Positions 8,620 through 16,595 of a stretch of DNA of 64,000 nt are shown piece after piece. The first letter of the stretch is position 1. Each line of letters opens with the position of its first letter. This DNA comes from RCC1774 sp050330855 (GTDB taxonomy: Bacteria; Cyanobacteriota; Cyanobacteriia; Thermosynechococcales; Thermosynechococcaceae). The DNA lies in contig JBHJNL010000138.1 of NCBI GenBank assembly GCA_050330855.1, forward strand, positions 16,289 to 80,288. Direction: 5' to 3'. A program made the translations under genes and the position numbers. A model generated the notes under the pieces. The model did not search any database. It saw only the letters and a program-made list of their open reading frames with translations, and was not told the DNA's origin.

Positions 8620-9897
8620 CTACATCGTCAAGGACTGAGGGTTGGTTTCAAGGAGTTGCGCTAAATCTTTCAGGAAGGCCGCCGCATCTGCACCATAAAT
8701 AATGCGGTGATCGCAGGTAATATTGACCTTCATCTGTTGCTTAACGCCAAATAAGCCATCATCCGTTGCCACCATTTGTGGGCGAGAGGCTCCCACAGCC
8801 AAAATAGAGCCTTGACCGGGGGGCAAAATGGCGTCAAAGCTATCCACGCCAAACATACCGAGGTTCGAGAGGGTAAACGTACCCGAACTATATTCATCGG
8901 GCTGCAGTTGCTTTGCACGGGCGCGGGTTACCAAGTCTTTCCAGGTTCTGGAGAGGGAGTAAATATCGAGCTGATCGGCCTGTTGAAGGACCGGCGTAAT
9001 TAAGCCGCCCCCTGGCATCGCCACCGCCACCGCCACGTTAATGGGGGTGCGATACTGAGTGCCCTGATCAGTAAAGCTTGCGTTGAGCAGTGGATGCTTG
9101 CGGAGGGTGATTGCGATCGCCTTCGCTAACAATCCCGTCATGGTGACGCCCTTGCTCTTGAGCTGCTTGTAGAGCGCATCTAGGCCATCAGTCGTAATAC
9201 TGTAGCTAACATGAAAGGTCGGCACCGATAGACTCGCCATCATATTGTTGACAACGGCCTGCTGGAGCGTATTGAAGGGCGCAACCTCGCCCTTTAAAGC
9301 TGCCGCAGGAATCGCTGGGGCAGAGATCGCGGTAGAAGCTGCAGCCGTTACCACCGGCGTTTGCGCCGTGGGCCTCTGACCAGAGGCTGTTTCGACATCA
9401 GCCGCTACAATCCGACCATGGGGACCGCTTCCCATTAAGGAGTTCAGATCGACTTTAAGCTGCTTGGCAAGCTTGCGTGCGCGCGGTGAAATTATGACGC
9501 GCCCAGAAGGGGCCGCCGGAGCGCTACCGCCGCCATTGAGGGCCGCCGCAACGGGCGTGGGTGCAGCAACCTCAGCCACAGGCGCTTCTGCTGCCGCAGG
9601 GGCTACAGCGGCAGTTCCCATCGCCTGAGCCTTCTCTTCCGCCTGGGCAATCTCTGCCTCAGTTTCGGCAACATAGCCAATCGTGGAACCCACCGGGGCA
9701 GATTCTCCTGCAGGAACTGCGATCGCACCTAGATAGCCTGCGTAGAAAGACTCCACATCCATGTCAGCCTTATCAGATTCTACGATCAGCACCGTTTCAC
9801 CCTTTTCAACCTTGTCCCCCGGAGCTTTCACCCAAGAGACAATCTTGCCTTCGGTCATCGTTGAGCTAAGGGCGGGCATGAAAACTTCGTGAATCAT
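8620..9897 (-). CDS. pdhC: Pyruvate dehydrogenase E2, dihydrolipoamide acetyltransferase
   Basis: E2 core of the pyruvate dehydrogenase complex: transfers acetyl groups from lipoamide to CoA. One N-terminal lipoyl domain (1-~75) carries the lipoylated Lys43 in ESDKADM. An Ala/Pro hinge follows, then a peripheral subunit-binding domain (~135-170, ISPRARKLAKQL...GPHGRIV), another linker and the catalytic domain (~210-425) with active-site His397 in TCDHRIIYGADAA. The 425-residue length is typical of cyanobacterial and plastid E2. It appears monocistronic. Confidence 0.96.
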   Translation of the reverse strand: MIHEVFMPALSSTMTEGKIVSWVKAPGDKVEKGETVLIVESDKADMDVESFYAGYLGAIAVPAGESAPVGSTIGYVAETEAEIAQAEEKAQAMGTAAVAPAAAEAPVAEVAAPTPVAAALNGGGSAPAAPSGRVIISPRARKLAKQLKVDLNSLMGSGPHGRIVAADVETASGQRPTAQTPVVTAAASTAISAPAIPAAALKGEVAPFNTLQQAVVNNMMASLSVPTFHVSYSITTDGLDALYKQLKSKGVTMTGLLAKAIAITLRKHPLLNASFTDQGTQYRTPINVAVAVAMPGGGLITPVLQQADQLDIYSLSRTWKDLVTRARAKQLQPDEYSSGTFTLSNLGMFGVDSFDAILPPGQGSILAVGASRPQMVATDDGLFGVKQQMKVNITCDHRIIYGADAAAFLKDLAQLLETNPQSLTM

Positions 9898-10239
9898 AGG
9901 TGCAGCCTTAAACCTTACAAACTGTTCAAGGTAAATTCTAACTTGACCTGCTCCTCAAAGCGATGCCCAATATCGGAATGCCCTGATCGCGCCTGTATGT
10001 CACAGTAAGGATGTCAGATGTAGATAGCCCATCAGCTTTCGGGAAGCCTAAGAATATAATGTCCCGTAAGCGGTAATGTCCCGTAAGCCGTTAATCTCAA
10101 GAGAAGCAATTATCATGCCTTCACACAGGCAATATGCCCTCTATGTTGACATTATATCAAGTCTGCTCAGCGCCCATTTTTAATTGTTAATAGCATCAAA
10201 AAGAGGCTCCATAAATCTCACTCGCAGCGTTGCACTGCA
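9898..10239. other. Gene-free region upstream of the diguanylate cyclase
   Basis: Separates the divergent pdhC and diguanylate cyclase genes and should hold both promoters. The only structure I see is a short tandem duplication at 10057-10088. No small open frame with a convincing ribosome-binding site was found. Confidence 0.6.
10057..10088 (+). repeat. Two tandem copies of a 15-base sequence, period 17
   Basis: TAATGTCCCGTAAGC occurs at 10057-10071 and again at 10074-10088. The copies are identical and spaced 17 bases apart. The position, ~150-180 bases upstream of the diguanylate cyclase start, would suit a protein-binding direct repeat, but a recent slippage duplication is equally possible. 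Confidence 0.6.
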
Positions 10240-11574
10240 ATGAAGAAAAGGCTTACTCGTCGTCCACTTGCAGTCCGAAATCGACTCCTAGCAGGGATTG
10301 GCTCAATGCTGATCCCCATCGTTGTCTTGGCTGTGGGCGCAGTTTCTACCTTCAATATTTCTCTCAGTGGATTTGAGAAGACCGAGGGCGTCAATCTTAA
10401 TGAATCGTTCTCTGTCGCCGACCTAGAACTATCGCTGATCAGGGTCTCTCTGTTGGCCGCCTCGGCGGATGACATTCAAAATCCGATCTGGCAACAAGAG
10501 TTTGAGCAGTTGAGCCAAGAAATTGACCAGAGGCTAGGGTTACTCAAACATGAGGGCACAAGAGGAGCAAGTGCAACGTCTCTTCCCCCTGAGCAGAAAA
10601 GCTTGATAACAGCCATTGATACGCAATGGCAAGCAGCCCGCCGCAGCGGTGCTGAGTTCTTTAGGCCAATCCCTCCCTCTGCACAACAGCGTCAAGCTCG
10701 ACAGGCTTTCATCCGAGAGACAGAAGCGACGGTGGTCATTATCCATCGCCTCAACTATCTCCTCAATTCATGGCAATACAAAACAAATCTTCAACAGGCC
10801 CAAAAAGTTAGCCGCAACGGTTTAGTCCTACTGATGATGATCTGCAGCATTGCCCTACTCTTCGCAGTCATCGCGGCTTGGGCCTTATCAAAGGTCATTC
10901 TTGACCCCCTCAAGGTTCTAGAAGAGGCCGTTTCTCGATTTAGTGAAGGGGAGCTGTCCCATCGTATTAATCTTCAAACAGAGGATGAATTTGCTCAACT
11001 CGCTCAAGCCTTTAACCAAATGGCGACCAAGCTTGAACAGAGTCAATCTGATCTGCAGACCCTGGCAACGGTAGACGGCTTAACGGGGGTTTATAACCGC
11101 CGTGAGTTTAACCGCTGGCTTCACATCGAAATGGAAAAAGCCCAGCGAGAACGGCAACCGATGTCGTTAATGATGTTTGATATTGATTACTTTAAAAAGC
11201 TCAACGACAACTACGGTCACCAGTCCGGTGACATTGCCCTGCGAAGTGTTTCAGCACTACTCAAGCAAAACGTGCGGCCAGGGGATATTGTGGCCCGGTA
11301 CGGGGGGGAAGAGTTTGCCGTCATTTTGCCCCAAGCCAGTGCCGATGAAGCCGTTGTCATCGCTGAACGCATTCGTCGTGCGGTGGCGAATCAATCGATT
11401 GAAGTCGTTGATCACAAAATCATTCAAGTCACTGCCAGCTTAGGGCTGGCAACCCATCTCATTGGCGATGACCAAACTGACGAAGATCTACTAGGGCAGG
11501 CCGATAGCGCCCTCTATCGAGCGAAAGAGTCTGGCCGAAATCAAGTACAGCATGCAAGTCGAATTCTGGCATAG
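10240..11574 (+). CDS. Membrane-bound diguanylate cyclase (HAMP-GGDEF)
   Basis: Predicted to make the second messenger c-di-GMP from two GTP. It has TM1 at ~15-37, a helical extracytoplasmic sensor region (~40-190), TM2 at ~194-217, HAMP at ~217-268, then the GGDEF domain from ~275. The active site GGEEF is intact (355-359), with an upstream inhibitory I-site RPGD (346-349) at the canonical five-residue spacing, so the enzyme should be active and product-inhibited. The sensor region resembles four-helix chemoreceptor-like sensors, and its ligand is unknown. No EAL domain is present. Confidence 0.95.
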   Translation: MKKRLTRRPLAVRNRLLAGIGSMLIPIVVLAVGAVSTFNISLSGFEKTEGVNLNESFSVADLELSLIRVSLLAASADDIQNPIWQQEFEQLSQEIDQRLGLLKHEGTRGASATSLPPEQKSLITAIDTQWQAARRSGAEFFRPIPPSAQQRQARQAFIRETEATVVIIHRLNYLLNSWQYKTNLQQAQKVSRNGLVLLMMICSIALLFAVIAAWALSKVILDPLKVLEEAVSRFSEGELSHRINLQTEDEFAQLAQAFNQMATKLEQSQSDLQTLATVDGLTGVYNRREFNRWLHIEMEKAQRERQPMSLMMFDIDYFKKLNDNYGHQSGDIALRSVSALLKQNVRPGDIVARYGGEEFAVILPQASADEAVVIAERIRRAVANQSIEVVDHKIIQVTASLGLATHLIGDDQTDEDLLGQADSALYRAKESGRNQVQHASRILA

Positions 11575-11588
11575 TCCTCTATTTGGTC

Positions 11589-11618
11589 GTCCCTGTGGCA
11601 CTTGGCGACGACAGGGAC
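11589..11618 (+). terminator. Hairpin after the diguanylate cyclase gene
   Basis: An 8-bp perfect inverted repeat (GTCCCTGT at 11589-11596, ACAGGGAC at 11611-11618) begins 15 bases after the stop codon. No T-tract follows, so it may stabilise the mRNA end rather than terminate intrinsically. Confidence 0.4.
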
Positions 11619-11720
11619 TGGGAGAACTTTGATGGTGCCATCATAATCGGTTCTCAATGGGTATAGACACAAGGTTGTTATTTGTTGTAGGCTGATACCT
11701 TGTGGCATTTAGAAGAAACT

Positions 11721-12083
11721 ATGCACGCTCAAGAGTTAATCCGTTCCATTGAAGCGGAGCATTTAAAAGATAATCTACCCAAAATTTACGTGGGCGACAC
11801 GGTAAAAGTTGGCGTTAGAATCCGTGAGGGCAACAAGGAGCGAACTCAGCCCTATGAGGGCACTGTAATCGCGAAACGTCACGGTGGCATCAGCGAAACC
11901 ATTACGGTTCGCAAGGTTTTTCAAGGCGTGGGCGTCGAGCGAGTGTTCTTGCTGCATTCTCCCCGCGTTGCTGAAATTAAGGTGATGCGACGCGGTAAGG
12001 TCAGACGGGCTAAGCTCTACTATCTTCGCGATCGCGTCGGCAAGGCAACTCGCATCAAACAACGGTTTGATCGTAGTCTGTAG
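11721..12083 (+). CDS. rplS: 50S ribosomal protein L19
   Basis: Large-subunit protein at the 30S/50S interface. The 120-residue form starting MHAQELIRSIE matches the normal family N-terminus. An in-frame TTG at 11700 would add seven residues (MWHLEET) foreign to L19. The family blocks NLPKIYVGDTVKVGVRI, YEGTVIAKRHGG and GVGVERVFLLHSP are all present, followed by the RRGKVRRAKLYYLRD end. It opens the cluster rplS - tRNA-Trp - secE - nusG - L11 - L1 - L10 - L7/L12. Confidence 0.97.
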   Translation: MHAQELIRSIEAEHLKDNLPKIYVGDTVKVGVRIREGNKERTQPYEGTVIAKRHGGISETITVRKVFQGVGVERVFLLHSPRVAEIKVMRRGKVRRAKLYYLRDRVGKATRIKQRFDRSL

Positions 12084-12155
12084 CGTCCTATCGATGGTCC
12101 CTCAGTGTTGGTGACTGCGGGGCGATCCACATCACGCTAAACTAGAAAGTGCCGG

Positions 12156-12172
12156 ATATGCCAAAGGCATAT
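12156..12172 (+). other. Small perfect hairpin between rplS and tRNA-Trp
   Basis: A 7-bp stem (ATATGCC at 12156-12162, GGCATAT at 12166-12172) closes a three-base AAA loop, followed by TTGCG. It could be a weak terminator or a processing signal ahead of the tRNA, which starts 31 bases later. Confidence 0.35.
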
Positions 12173-12202
12173 TTGCGAAGGCAGCAATGGAGAGAGGTAT
12201 TT

Positions 12203-12275
12203 GCGCCTTTAGTTCAGTTGGTAGAACGCAGGTCTCCAAAACCTGATGTCGGGGGTTCAAGTCCTCCAAGGCGCG
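12203..12275 (+). tRNA. trnW: tRNA-Trp (CCA anticodon)
   Basis: A 73-nt cloverleaf. The acceptor GCGCCTT pairs with AAGGCGC and the discriminator is G. The D-stem is GTTC/GAAC, and the anticodon stem CAGGT/ACCTG surrounds loop CTCCAAA with CCA at positions 34-36. The T-arm contains GGTTCAAGTCC. The 3' CCA is not encoded. Its place between rplS and secE is the usual cyanobacterial one. Confidence 0.97.
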
Positions 12276-12448
12276 CTCTCTTTCCATAGTTTTCCTAGGC
12301 AGATCAGGCAATAAATGTCTCCATCTAACGTCTTTTAACCCAAGACAGCAAAAGCAGGCATTAAAACAGAGCTTCGTCAGCGTGCGGTGGATCTAAATCC
12401 ATAGGCTGAAGCATAGAATAAGCGATTGGCAGTGAAGGTTTAGACATA

Positions 12449-12808
12449 GTGGCACCGAAAAAAAAACGCAAAAAGAAAAGTCCCCAGCAGAATCTAGGGA
12501 ACCCGGCACCCAGCCCAGAGGCTTCAGGCTCAGGGTCTGATGGTTCTGCTGAGCAAGCTGCAGGTCAAGTCATGATGGCTGATGCTGGGGATGCTGCGAC
12601 TGACTCGGATGCCGATAAAAAACCAAAAGGTCCGAGTCCTGTTGGTTTTGTGCAGGGGACCAAGGAAGAACTGAGTAAGGTCGTATGGCCGGATCGTCAG
12701 CAGCTCATTAGTGAGTCTGCTGCCGTTATCTTGATGGTGTCTTTCCTGGCTATTTTTATCTCCCTAATTGACAACATATTTAGCTGGGCTTCCCGGCTGG
12801 TGTTTTGA
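12449..12808 (+). CDS. secE: Preprotein translocase subunit SecE
   Basis: Essential single-span clamp of the SecYEG translocon. The conserved part is C-terminal: VQGTKEELSKVVWPDRQQLISES, then one membrane helix (~88-112, AAVILMVSFLAIFISLIDNIF). The first ~65 residues are a low-complexity Lys-rich then Ser/Gly/Asp-rich tail, which makes this longer than the usual 60-75 residue SecE. Start is GTG at 12449, preceded by a weak GAAGG. It lies immediately before nusG, as in most bacteria. Confidence 0.92.
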   Translation: MAPKKKRKKKSPQQNLGNPAPSPEASGSGSDGSAEQAAGQVMMADAGDAATDSDADKKPKGPSPVGFVQGTKEELSKVVWPDRQQLISESAAVILMVSFLAIFISLIDNIFSWASRLVF

Positions 12809-12816
12809 GGTCTGAC

Positions 12817-13446
12817 ATGGTTGACGACGAATTGCTTGAGAATTCGCCCTCTGAAGCACCTAGGCACAATGGCGAATCACCAGAAATCAACCGTTGGTAT
12901 GCGGTTCAGGTTGCCTCTGGCTGTGAGAAAAAGGTGCAGCAGAATTTAGAGCAGCGTCTGCAGACACTAGATGTAGCCGATCGAATTATCCAAATCGCGA
13001 TTCCGCAAACGCCTATTGTTAAAGTTCGTAAGGATGGCAGCAGAGCGACGGGGGAAGAAAAAGTTTTCCCTGGCTATGTCTTGGTGCGGATGCTGCTCGA
13101 TGATGACACCTGGCAGGTGGTCAAAAATACCCCCAACGTGATTAACTTTGTGGGGTCTGAAGAGCGCAGGCGTTATGGCCGAGGTCGAGGGCATGTTAAG
13201 CCCTTACCGTTGGGAGCTGCCGAGGTGGCTCGAATCTTCCGGCAGTCTCAGGAGCAAGAACCCGTTGTCAAAATTGACATGGCGGTGGGAGATCAAATTC
13301 AGGTTCTCAATGGTCCCTTTAAGGATTTTGAGGGTGAAGTGATTGAGGTCAGTGCAGAGCGCAATAAGCTCAAGGCGCTATTATCGATCTTCGGGCGGGA
13401 TACGCCGGTCGAGTTAGAGTTTAACCAGGTGAAAAAAGAGAATTAA
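12817..13446 (+). CDS. nusG: Transcription termination/antitermination protein NusG
   Basis: Binds RNA polymerase through its N-terminal domain and couples it to Rho, ribosomes or other partners. The NGN domain starts at about residue 24 (RWYAVQVASGCEKKVQQNLEQR). The KOW domain at the C-terminus has VGDQIQVLNGPFKDFEGEV. I chose the ATG at 12817 (209 residues). An upstream TTG at 12805 would overlap the secE stop by four bases and add MRSD. Only three bases separate the stop from rplK. Confidence 0.95.
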   Translation: MVDDELLENSPSEAPRHNGESPEINRWYAVQVASGCEKKVQQNLEQRLQTLDVADRIIQIAIPQTPIVKVRKDGSRATGEEKVFPGYVLVRMLLDDDTWQVVKNTPNVINFVGSEERRRYGRGRGHVKPLPLGAAEVARIFRQSQEQEPVVKIDMAVGDQIQVLNGPFKDFEGEVIEVSAERNKLKALLSIFGRDTPVELEFNQVKKEN

Positions 13447-13449
13447 GTA

Positions 13450-13875
13450 ATGGCAAAGAAAGTTGTAGCCCTCATTAAGTTGGCCATTCCGGCAGGGAAG
13501 GCAAACCCCGCTCCGCCCATTGGCCCTGCCCTCGGACAACATGGTGTCAACATCATGATGTTCTGTAAGGAATATAATGCCCGCACTGCCGAGAAGGTGG
13601 GGCTAGTGGTTCCAGTGGAAATTTCGGTATTTGAAGACCGGAGTTTTACCTTTATTCTCAAAACGCCCCCCGCGTCGGTCTTGATTAAGAAGGCTGCTGG
13701 CATCGAGAAAGGGTCAGGGGAACCTCAGGCCGTTAAGGTGGGTAAAATCACTAAGGCACAACTGCAAGATATCGCTCAAACGAAGATGCCTGACCTCAAT
13801 GCAAACGATATTGAGGCTGCAATGAAAATTGTGGCGGGTACGGCTCGGAATATGGGCGTGACAGTGGTTGACTAG
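13450..13875 (+). CDS. rplK: 50S ribosomal protein L11
   Basis: Binds the GTPase-associated centre of 23S rRNA. The 141-residue length and signature blocks are standard: KLAIPAGKANPAPPIGPALGQ near the start with its conserved proline-rich run, MMFCKEYNART in the middle, and the C-terminal rRNA-binding half ending GTARNMGVTVVD. Confidence 0.98.
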   Translation: MAKKVVALIKLAIPAGKANPAPPIGPALGQHGVNIMMFCKEYNARTAEKVGLVVPVEISVFEDRSFTFILKTPPASVLIKKAAGIEKGSGEPQAVKVGKITKAQLQDIAQTKMPDLNANDIEAAMKIVAGTARNMGVTVVD

Positions 13876-13947
13876 CGCTTTGATTTTTAATTGTTCACAT
13901 TTATTGGGGGAGAGGCTCTTGCTTCGCGATCACCCCAGGAGGAAAAC

Positions 13948-14664
13948 ATGACAAAAAAGTTATCCCGTCGAATGCGGGAGTTGGTTAAGCTCGTGAATGA
14001 CGAGCAAGAGTACGAACCGTTAGAGGCGCTCGAACTCCTTAAAAAGACCGCCACGGCTAAGTTTGAAGAATCAGCCGAAGTCCACGTCCGTTTAGGAATT
14101 GATCCGAAGTACACCGATCAGCAGCTTCGCACCACCGTGGCTCTGCCCAAGGGCACCGGTCAGGACATCCGAGTGGCCGTGATTGCCAAGGGCGAGAAAG
14201 TGACTGAAGCGACCAACTCTGGGGCTGATGTCGCTGGTTCTGAGGAACTGATTGCAGAAATTCAGAAGGGTGAGCTAGAATTCGATCTGCTCATCGCAAC
14301 ACCTGATATGATGCCCCAGGTGGCAAAGATTGGCCGGATTCTGGGTCCCCGTGGCTTGATGCCCTCTCCCAAGGCGGGTACGGTAACGTTCGAGCTGGAG
14401 AAGGCGATCGCAGAGTTTAAAGCTGGTAAGCTAGAATTCCGTGCTGACCGGGCTGGAATTGTCCACGTTCCCTTTGGTAAAGCGATATTTGAAGCAAAGG
14501 ATTTATTAGAGAATCTGAAAGCACTTCAAGAAACCATTGATCGGAACCGGCCTTCGGGTGCTAAGGGCCGCTACTGGCGGAGCGTTTATGTCTCAGCCAC
14601 AATGGGTCCCTCCATTCAGATTAATATCAACGCTTTGCGCGACCTGAAGCTTGATGATTTATAG
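13948..14664 (+). CDS. rplA: 50S ribosomal protein L1
   Basis: Forms the L1 stalk and in many bacteria represses its own operon. Start chosen at ATG 13948 because AGGAGG lies 6 bases upstream and the protein then begins MTKKLSRRMRELVKLV, as in the family. An in-frame TTG at 13891 would add 19 unrelated residues. The conserved block MPSPKAGTV and the C-terminal RNA-binding segment are present. The length is 238 residues. Confidence 0.97.
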   Translation: MTKKLSRRMRELVKLVNDEQEYEPLEALELLKKTATAKFEESAEVHVRLGIDPKYTDQQLRTTVALPKGTGQDIRVAVIAKGEKVTEATNSGADVAGSEELIAEIQKGELEFDLLIATPDMMPQVAKIGRILGPRGLMPSPKAGTVTFELEKAIAEFKAGKLEFRADRAGIVHVPFGKAIFEAKDLLENLKALQETIDRNRPSGAKGRYWRSVYVSATMGPSIQININALRDLKLDDL

Positions 14665-14704
14665 GCATTAGGAGTACAAGTTTTTTCTGAATTAACCCCA
14701 CAAC

Positions 14705-14880
14705 TTCATAAAAGAAACCGAAGACCGTAGGAGCCAACCGGCTTAATACCCTACCGAGGTGGACCTTGCTCAGCCTAGGCATCAGACTAGGCCATCAGCA
14801 ACCCAACCTCGGCAACTTGTCCGAGGTTTTTAGTGGGCGAAAGTCAGAACACAGTTTAGGTCGATAACCATTTAAGGAGG
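14705..14880 (+). promoter_or_regulatory. Ribosomal protein L10 leader (attenuator) of rplJL
   Basis: The 226-base L1-L10 gap contains an L10-leader-like element. The AGACCGTAGGAGC core at 14721-14733 resembles the conserved L10-binding kink-turn region. Two copies of ACCGAGGT-type sequence (14753-14760 and 14820-14827) compete for the same complement ACCTCGG (14806-14812). Pairing with the first would form an antiterminator, and pairing with the second forms the terminator hairpin. Expected logic: excess L10 (or L10/L12 complex) binding shifts the balance toward termination. The element class is established knowledge; the switch assignment here is inference from complementarity. Confidence 0.8.
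14805..14832 (+). terminator. Intrinsic terminator inside the L10 leader
   Basis: AACCTCGG (14805-14812) pairs with CCGAGGTT (14821-14828) around an 8-base loop and runs directly into a TTTTT tract (14827-14831). It lies ~60 bases before the rplJ start, so read-through must be possible. Its left arm is also complementary to 14754-14760. Confidence 0.8.
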
Positions 14881-14890
14881 TGACAAGAAC

Positions 14891-15415
14891 ATGGGTAGAA
14901 CCCTAGAGAATAAGCAAGCCATCGTTTCAGAGCTGCAAAGTCAGCTTGATGACACGAAAATGGCGGTCGTCATTGACTACCGGGGACTCTCTGTAGCTGA
15001 AATTACAGACCTACGCAATCGGATTCGCCCGTCTGGGGCGAGCTGCAAGGTGACTAAAAACACTTTGATGCGTAAGGCGATTGAAGGAAACGATGATTGG
15101 CAAAACCTGTCTGAGTTTCTAACGGATTCCTCAGCATTTTTGCTGTTGAAGGATGATTTTGGGAGCGCCATTAAGGCCTACCAGAGCTTCCAGAAAGAGA
15201 CGAAAAAGTCGGTGCTGCGTGGCGGCGTTCTTGATGGCGCGGTGCTCACTGAGAATGATGTCAAAGCGATTGGCGATCTACCGTCTAAGGAAGAGCTAAT
15301 GGCACAGATTGCGGGCGCACTCAATGCGGTCACAACCAAGGTTGCTGTTGGTATCAAGGAAGTGCCTGCTTCGATTGCACGTGGCCTGCAGGCTTACGTC
15401 GACAAAGGCGAATAG
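14891..15415 (+). CDS. rplJ: 50S ribosomal protein L10
   Basis: Stalk base protein that anchors L7/L12 dimers. The N-terminal rRNA-binding region shows VVIDYRGLSVAEITDLR and the TKNTLMRKAIEG block. The C-terminal helix for L12 binding follows. The ATG at 14891 has a strong Shine-Dalgarno (AAGGAGGTGA, ending 7 bases upstream). The 174-residue length is typical. rplL follows after a 51-base gap. Confidence 0.98.
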   Translation: MGRTLENKQAIVSELQSQLDDTKMAVVIDYRGLSVAEITDLRNRIRPSGASCKVTKNTLMRKAIEGNDDWQNLSEFLTDSSAFLLLKDDFGSAIKAYQSFQKETKKSVLRGGVLDGAVLTENDVKAIGDLPSKEELMAQIAGALNAVTTKVAVGIKEVPASIARGLQAYVDKGE

Positions 15416-15466
15416 GCGACTTGCCTACAGCCCCAATGTTTAACTGTTTTAACTGGAGTAATATCT

Positions 15467-15853
15467 ATGTCTACTGCAACTGCAGAAATCCTAGAGAAGC
15501 TAAAGTCTCTAACCCTCTTAGAGGCCGCTGATCTAGTCAAAGAAATTGAAGAAGCCTTTGGCGTCAGTGCCGCTGCCCCTGCCGGTGGCATGATGATGGC
15601 AGCTCCAACGGGTGCTCCTGCTGAAGCTGCTGAAGAGCAGACTGAATTTGATGTTGTCTTGGAAGAAGTTCCTAGCGACAAGAAGATTGCGATTCTTAAA
15701 GTGGTTCGTAGCCTTACCGGTTTGGGCCTGAAAGAAGCCAAAGAAATCGTAGAATCTGCGCCTAAAGCGATTAAAGAAGCGGCTTCTAAGGATGACGCTG
15801 AAGAAGCGAAGAAGAGTCTTGAAGAAGCTGGCGCTAAGGTTGCTCTCAAGTAA
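15467..15853 (+). CDS. rplL: 50S ribosomal protein L7/L12
   Basis: Stalk protein that recruits translational GTPases. It has an N-terminal dimerisation helix (1-~35), an Ala/Gly/Met hinge (~37-58) and the conserved C-terminal domain with KIAILKVVRSLTGLGLKEAK, ending AGAKVALK. The 128-residue length is typical. It closes the ribosomal cluster, and mobile-element debris begins about 170 bases downstream. Confidence 0.98.
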   Translation: MSTATAEILEKLKSLTLLEAADLVKEIEEAFGVSAAAPAGGMMMAAPTGAPAEAAEEQTEFDVVLEEVPSDKKIAILKVVRSLTGLGLKEAKEIVESAPKAIKEAASKDDAEEAKKSLEEAGAKVALK

Positions 15854-15865
15854 AGACTCATCGCT

Positions 15866-15947
15866 AAACATCGGAACGTATTGGGTGACTTTTCGAGAAT
15901 TTTGCTAAGCAGATTTTCTTATTTCTCTGAGTACGTTCCAGATGTTT
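15866..15947 (+). repeat. Long-range inverted repeat downstream of rplL
   Basis: AAACATCGGAACGTA (15866-15880) is nearly the exact reverse complement of TACGTTCCAGATGTTT (15932-15947), with one extra A. They are separated by about 51 bases. It starts 12 bases after the rplL stop. It may fold as a stem with a long loop at the end of the rplJL transcript, or mark the ends of a small inserted or deleted element. Confidence 0.45.
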
Positions 15948-16029
15948 TAACCCAGGGTTATTTCATTCTAGCCAAGCGTCATGAACAGCCCTTAGAGTAC
16001 TAGGGTTGTCTACGAATTGAGCCGGATCC

Positions 16030-16342
16030 ATGAGCGACTTAGCTATTGTTAATGCCTTTCAGGACTTACCCGATACTCGTCGCGGCGCAGGTCGTCACCA
16101 TGAGCAGTCCCTATGTTTAGCCCTTTTTACCTTATTTAGCCATTAGCGCAGGCTGTCGTGGCTTTCTGCCCATCAGCGATTGGCTGAGCAGCTATCGAGC
16201 CGAGTTGCTAGCCTTATTTCGTCCCGCCAAGAACCGCTTACCGTCCTACAGTACAATTCGTCGGGTGTTGCTAGCCTTGGACTACAGCGCCTGTCTAGCG
16301 CGTTTCTTTGAGATCGAACCGTTATCGGGTGAGGGCAAGGGA
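16030..16342 (+). pseudogene. ISAs1-family transposase, 5' fragment, frameshifted and truncated
   Basis: The ATG at 16030 opens MSDLAIVNAFQDLPDTRRG, the typical N-terminal domain of ISAs1/H-repeat transposases (DLPDTR motif). The frame stops at TAG 16144. The homologous reading continues in the +1 frame from about 16139 (ISAGCRGFLPISDWL, then SYSTIRRVLLALDY and FFEIEPLSGEGKG) to about 16340, where similarity to the family should turn into the catalytic DDE domain but does not. The gene therefore has a frameshift and has lost its catalytic two-thirds. The element cannot transpose by itself. Confidence 0.8.
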
Positions 16343-16433
16343 TCTCCTGATTTCTCTGTCATCATCTACGCAGCTTCTAGATAGAAGTTCCAGAGGCCCG
16401 TTGTCACCAACATCAAGTGGTCATCGAAATCAG

Positions 16434-16595
16434 TTACATGATTCCATAAATAGACGCGACAGCGTTATATCGCTTGATGCCTGCATAAGCATGCTCACAT
16501 TTAACTCGTTGAGCACTACGGTCGAGGAACTCTGAACGGAGGTTTTTGAGTAACCTGTTCCTGGTTTCCTGGTCAGGGACGTGAGGCTGATTCAT
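16434..16595 (-). pseudogene. IS5-like (DDE_Tnp_4 type) transposase C-terminal fragment
   Basis: A 53-residue open frame read on the minus strand ends at TAA 16434. Its C-terminal half, SAQRVKCEHAYAGIKRYN, matches the signature around the last catalytic Glu of IS5/IS1031-type transposases (RVxVEHAxAGIKR). Everything upstream, including both catalytic Asp residues, is missing. Its apparent ATG (16595) overlaps the stop of the neighbouring broken gene, which is probably accidental. It is a remnant of a second, unrelated insertion sequence. Confidence 0.7.

Noticed and set aside
15394..15861. 155-codon frame antisense to rplL.
   Set aside because: It mirrors the Ala/Glu-rich rplL sequence and has no protein-like features or ribosome-binding site.
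16308..16535. 75-codon plus-strand frame in the transposon debris.
   Set aside because: It overlaps the ISAs1 and IS5 fragments in a different frame and has low-complexity Ser content.
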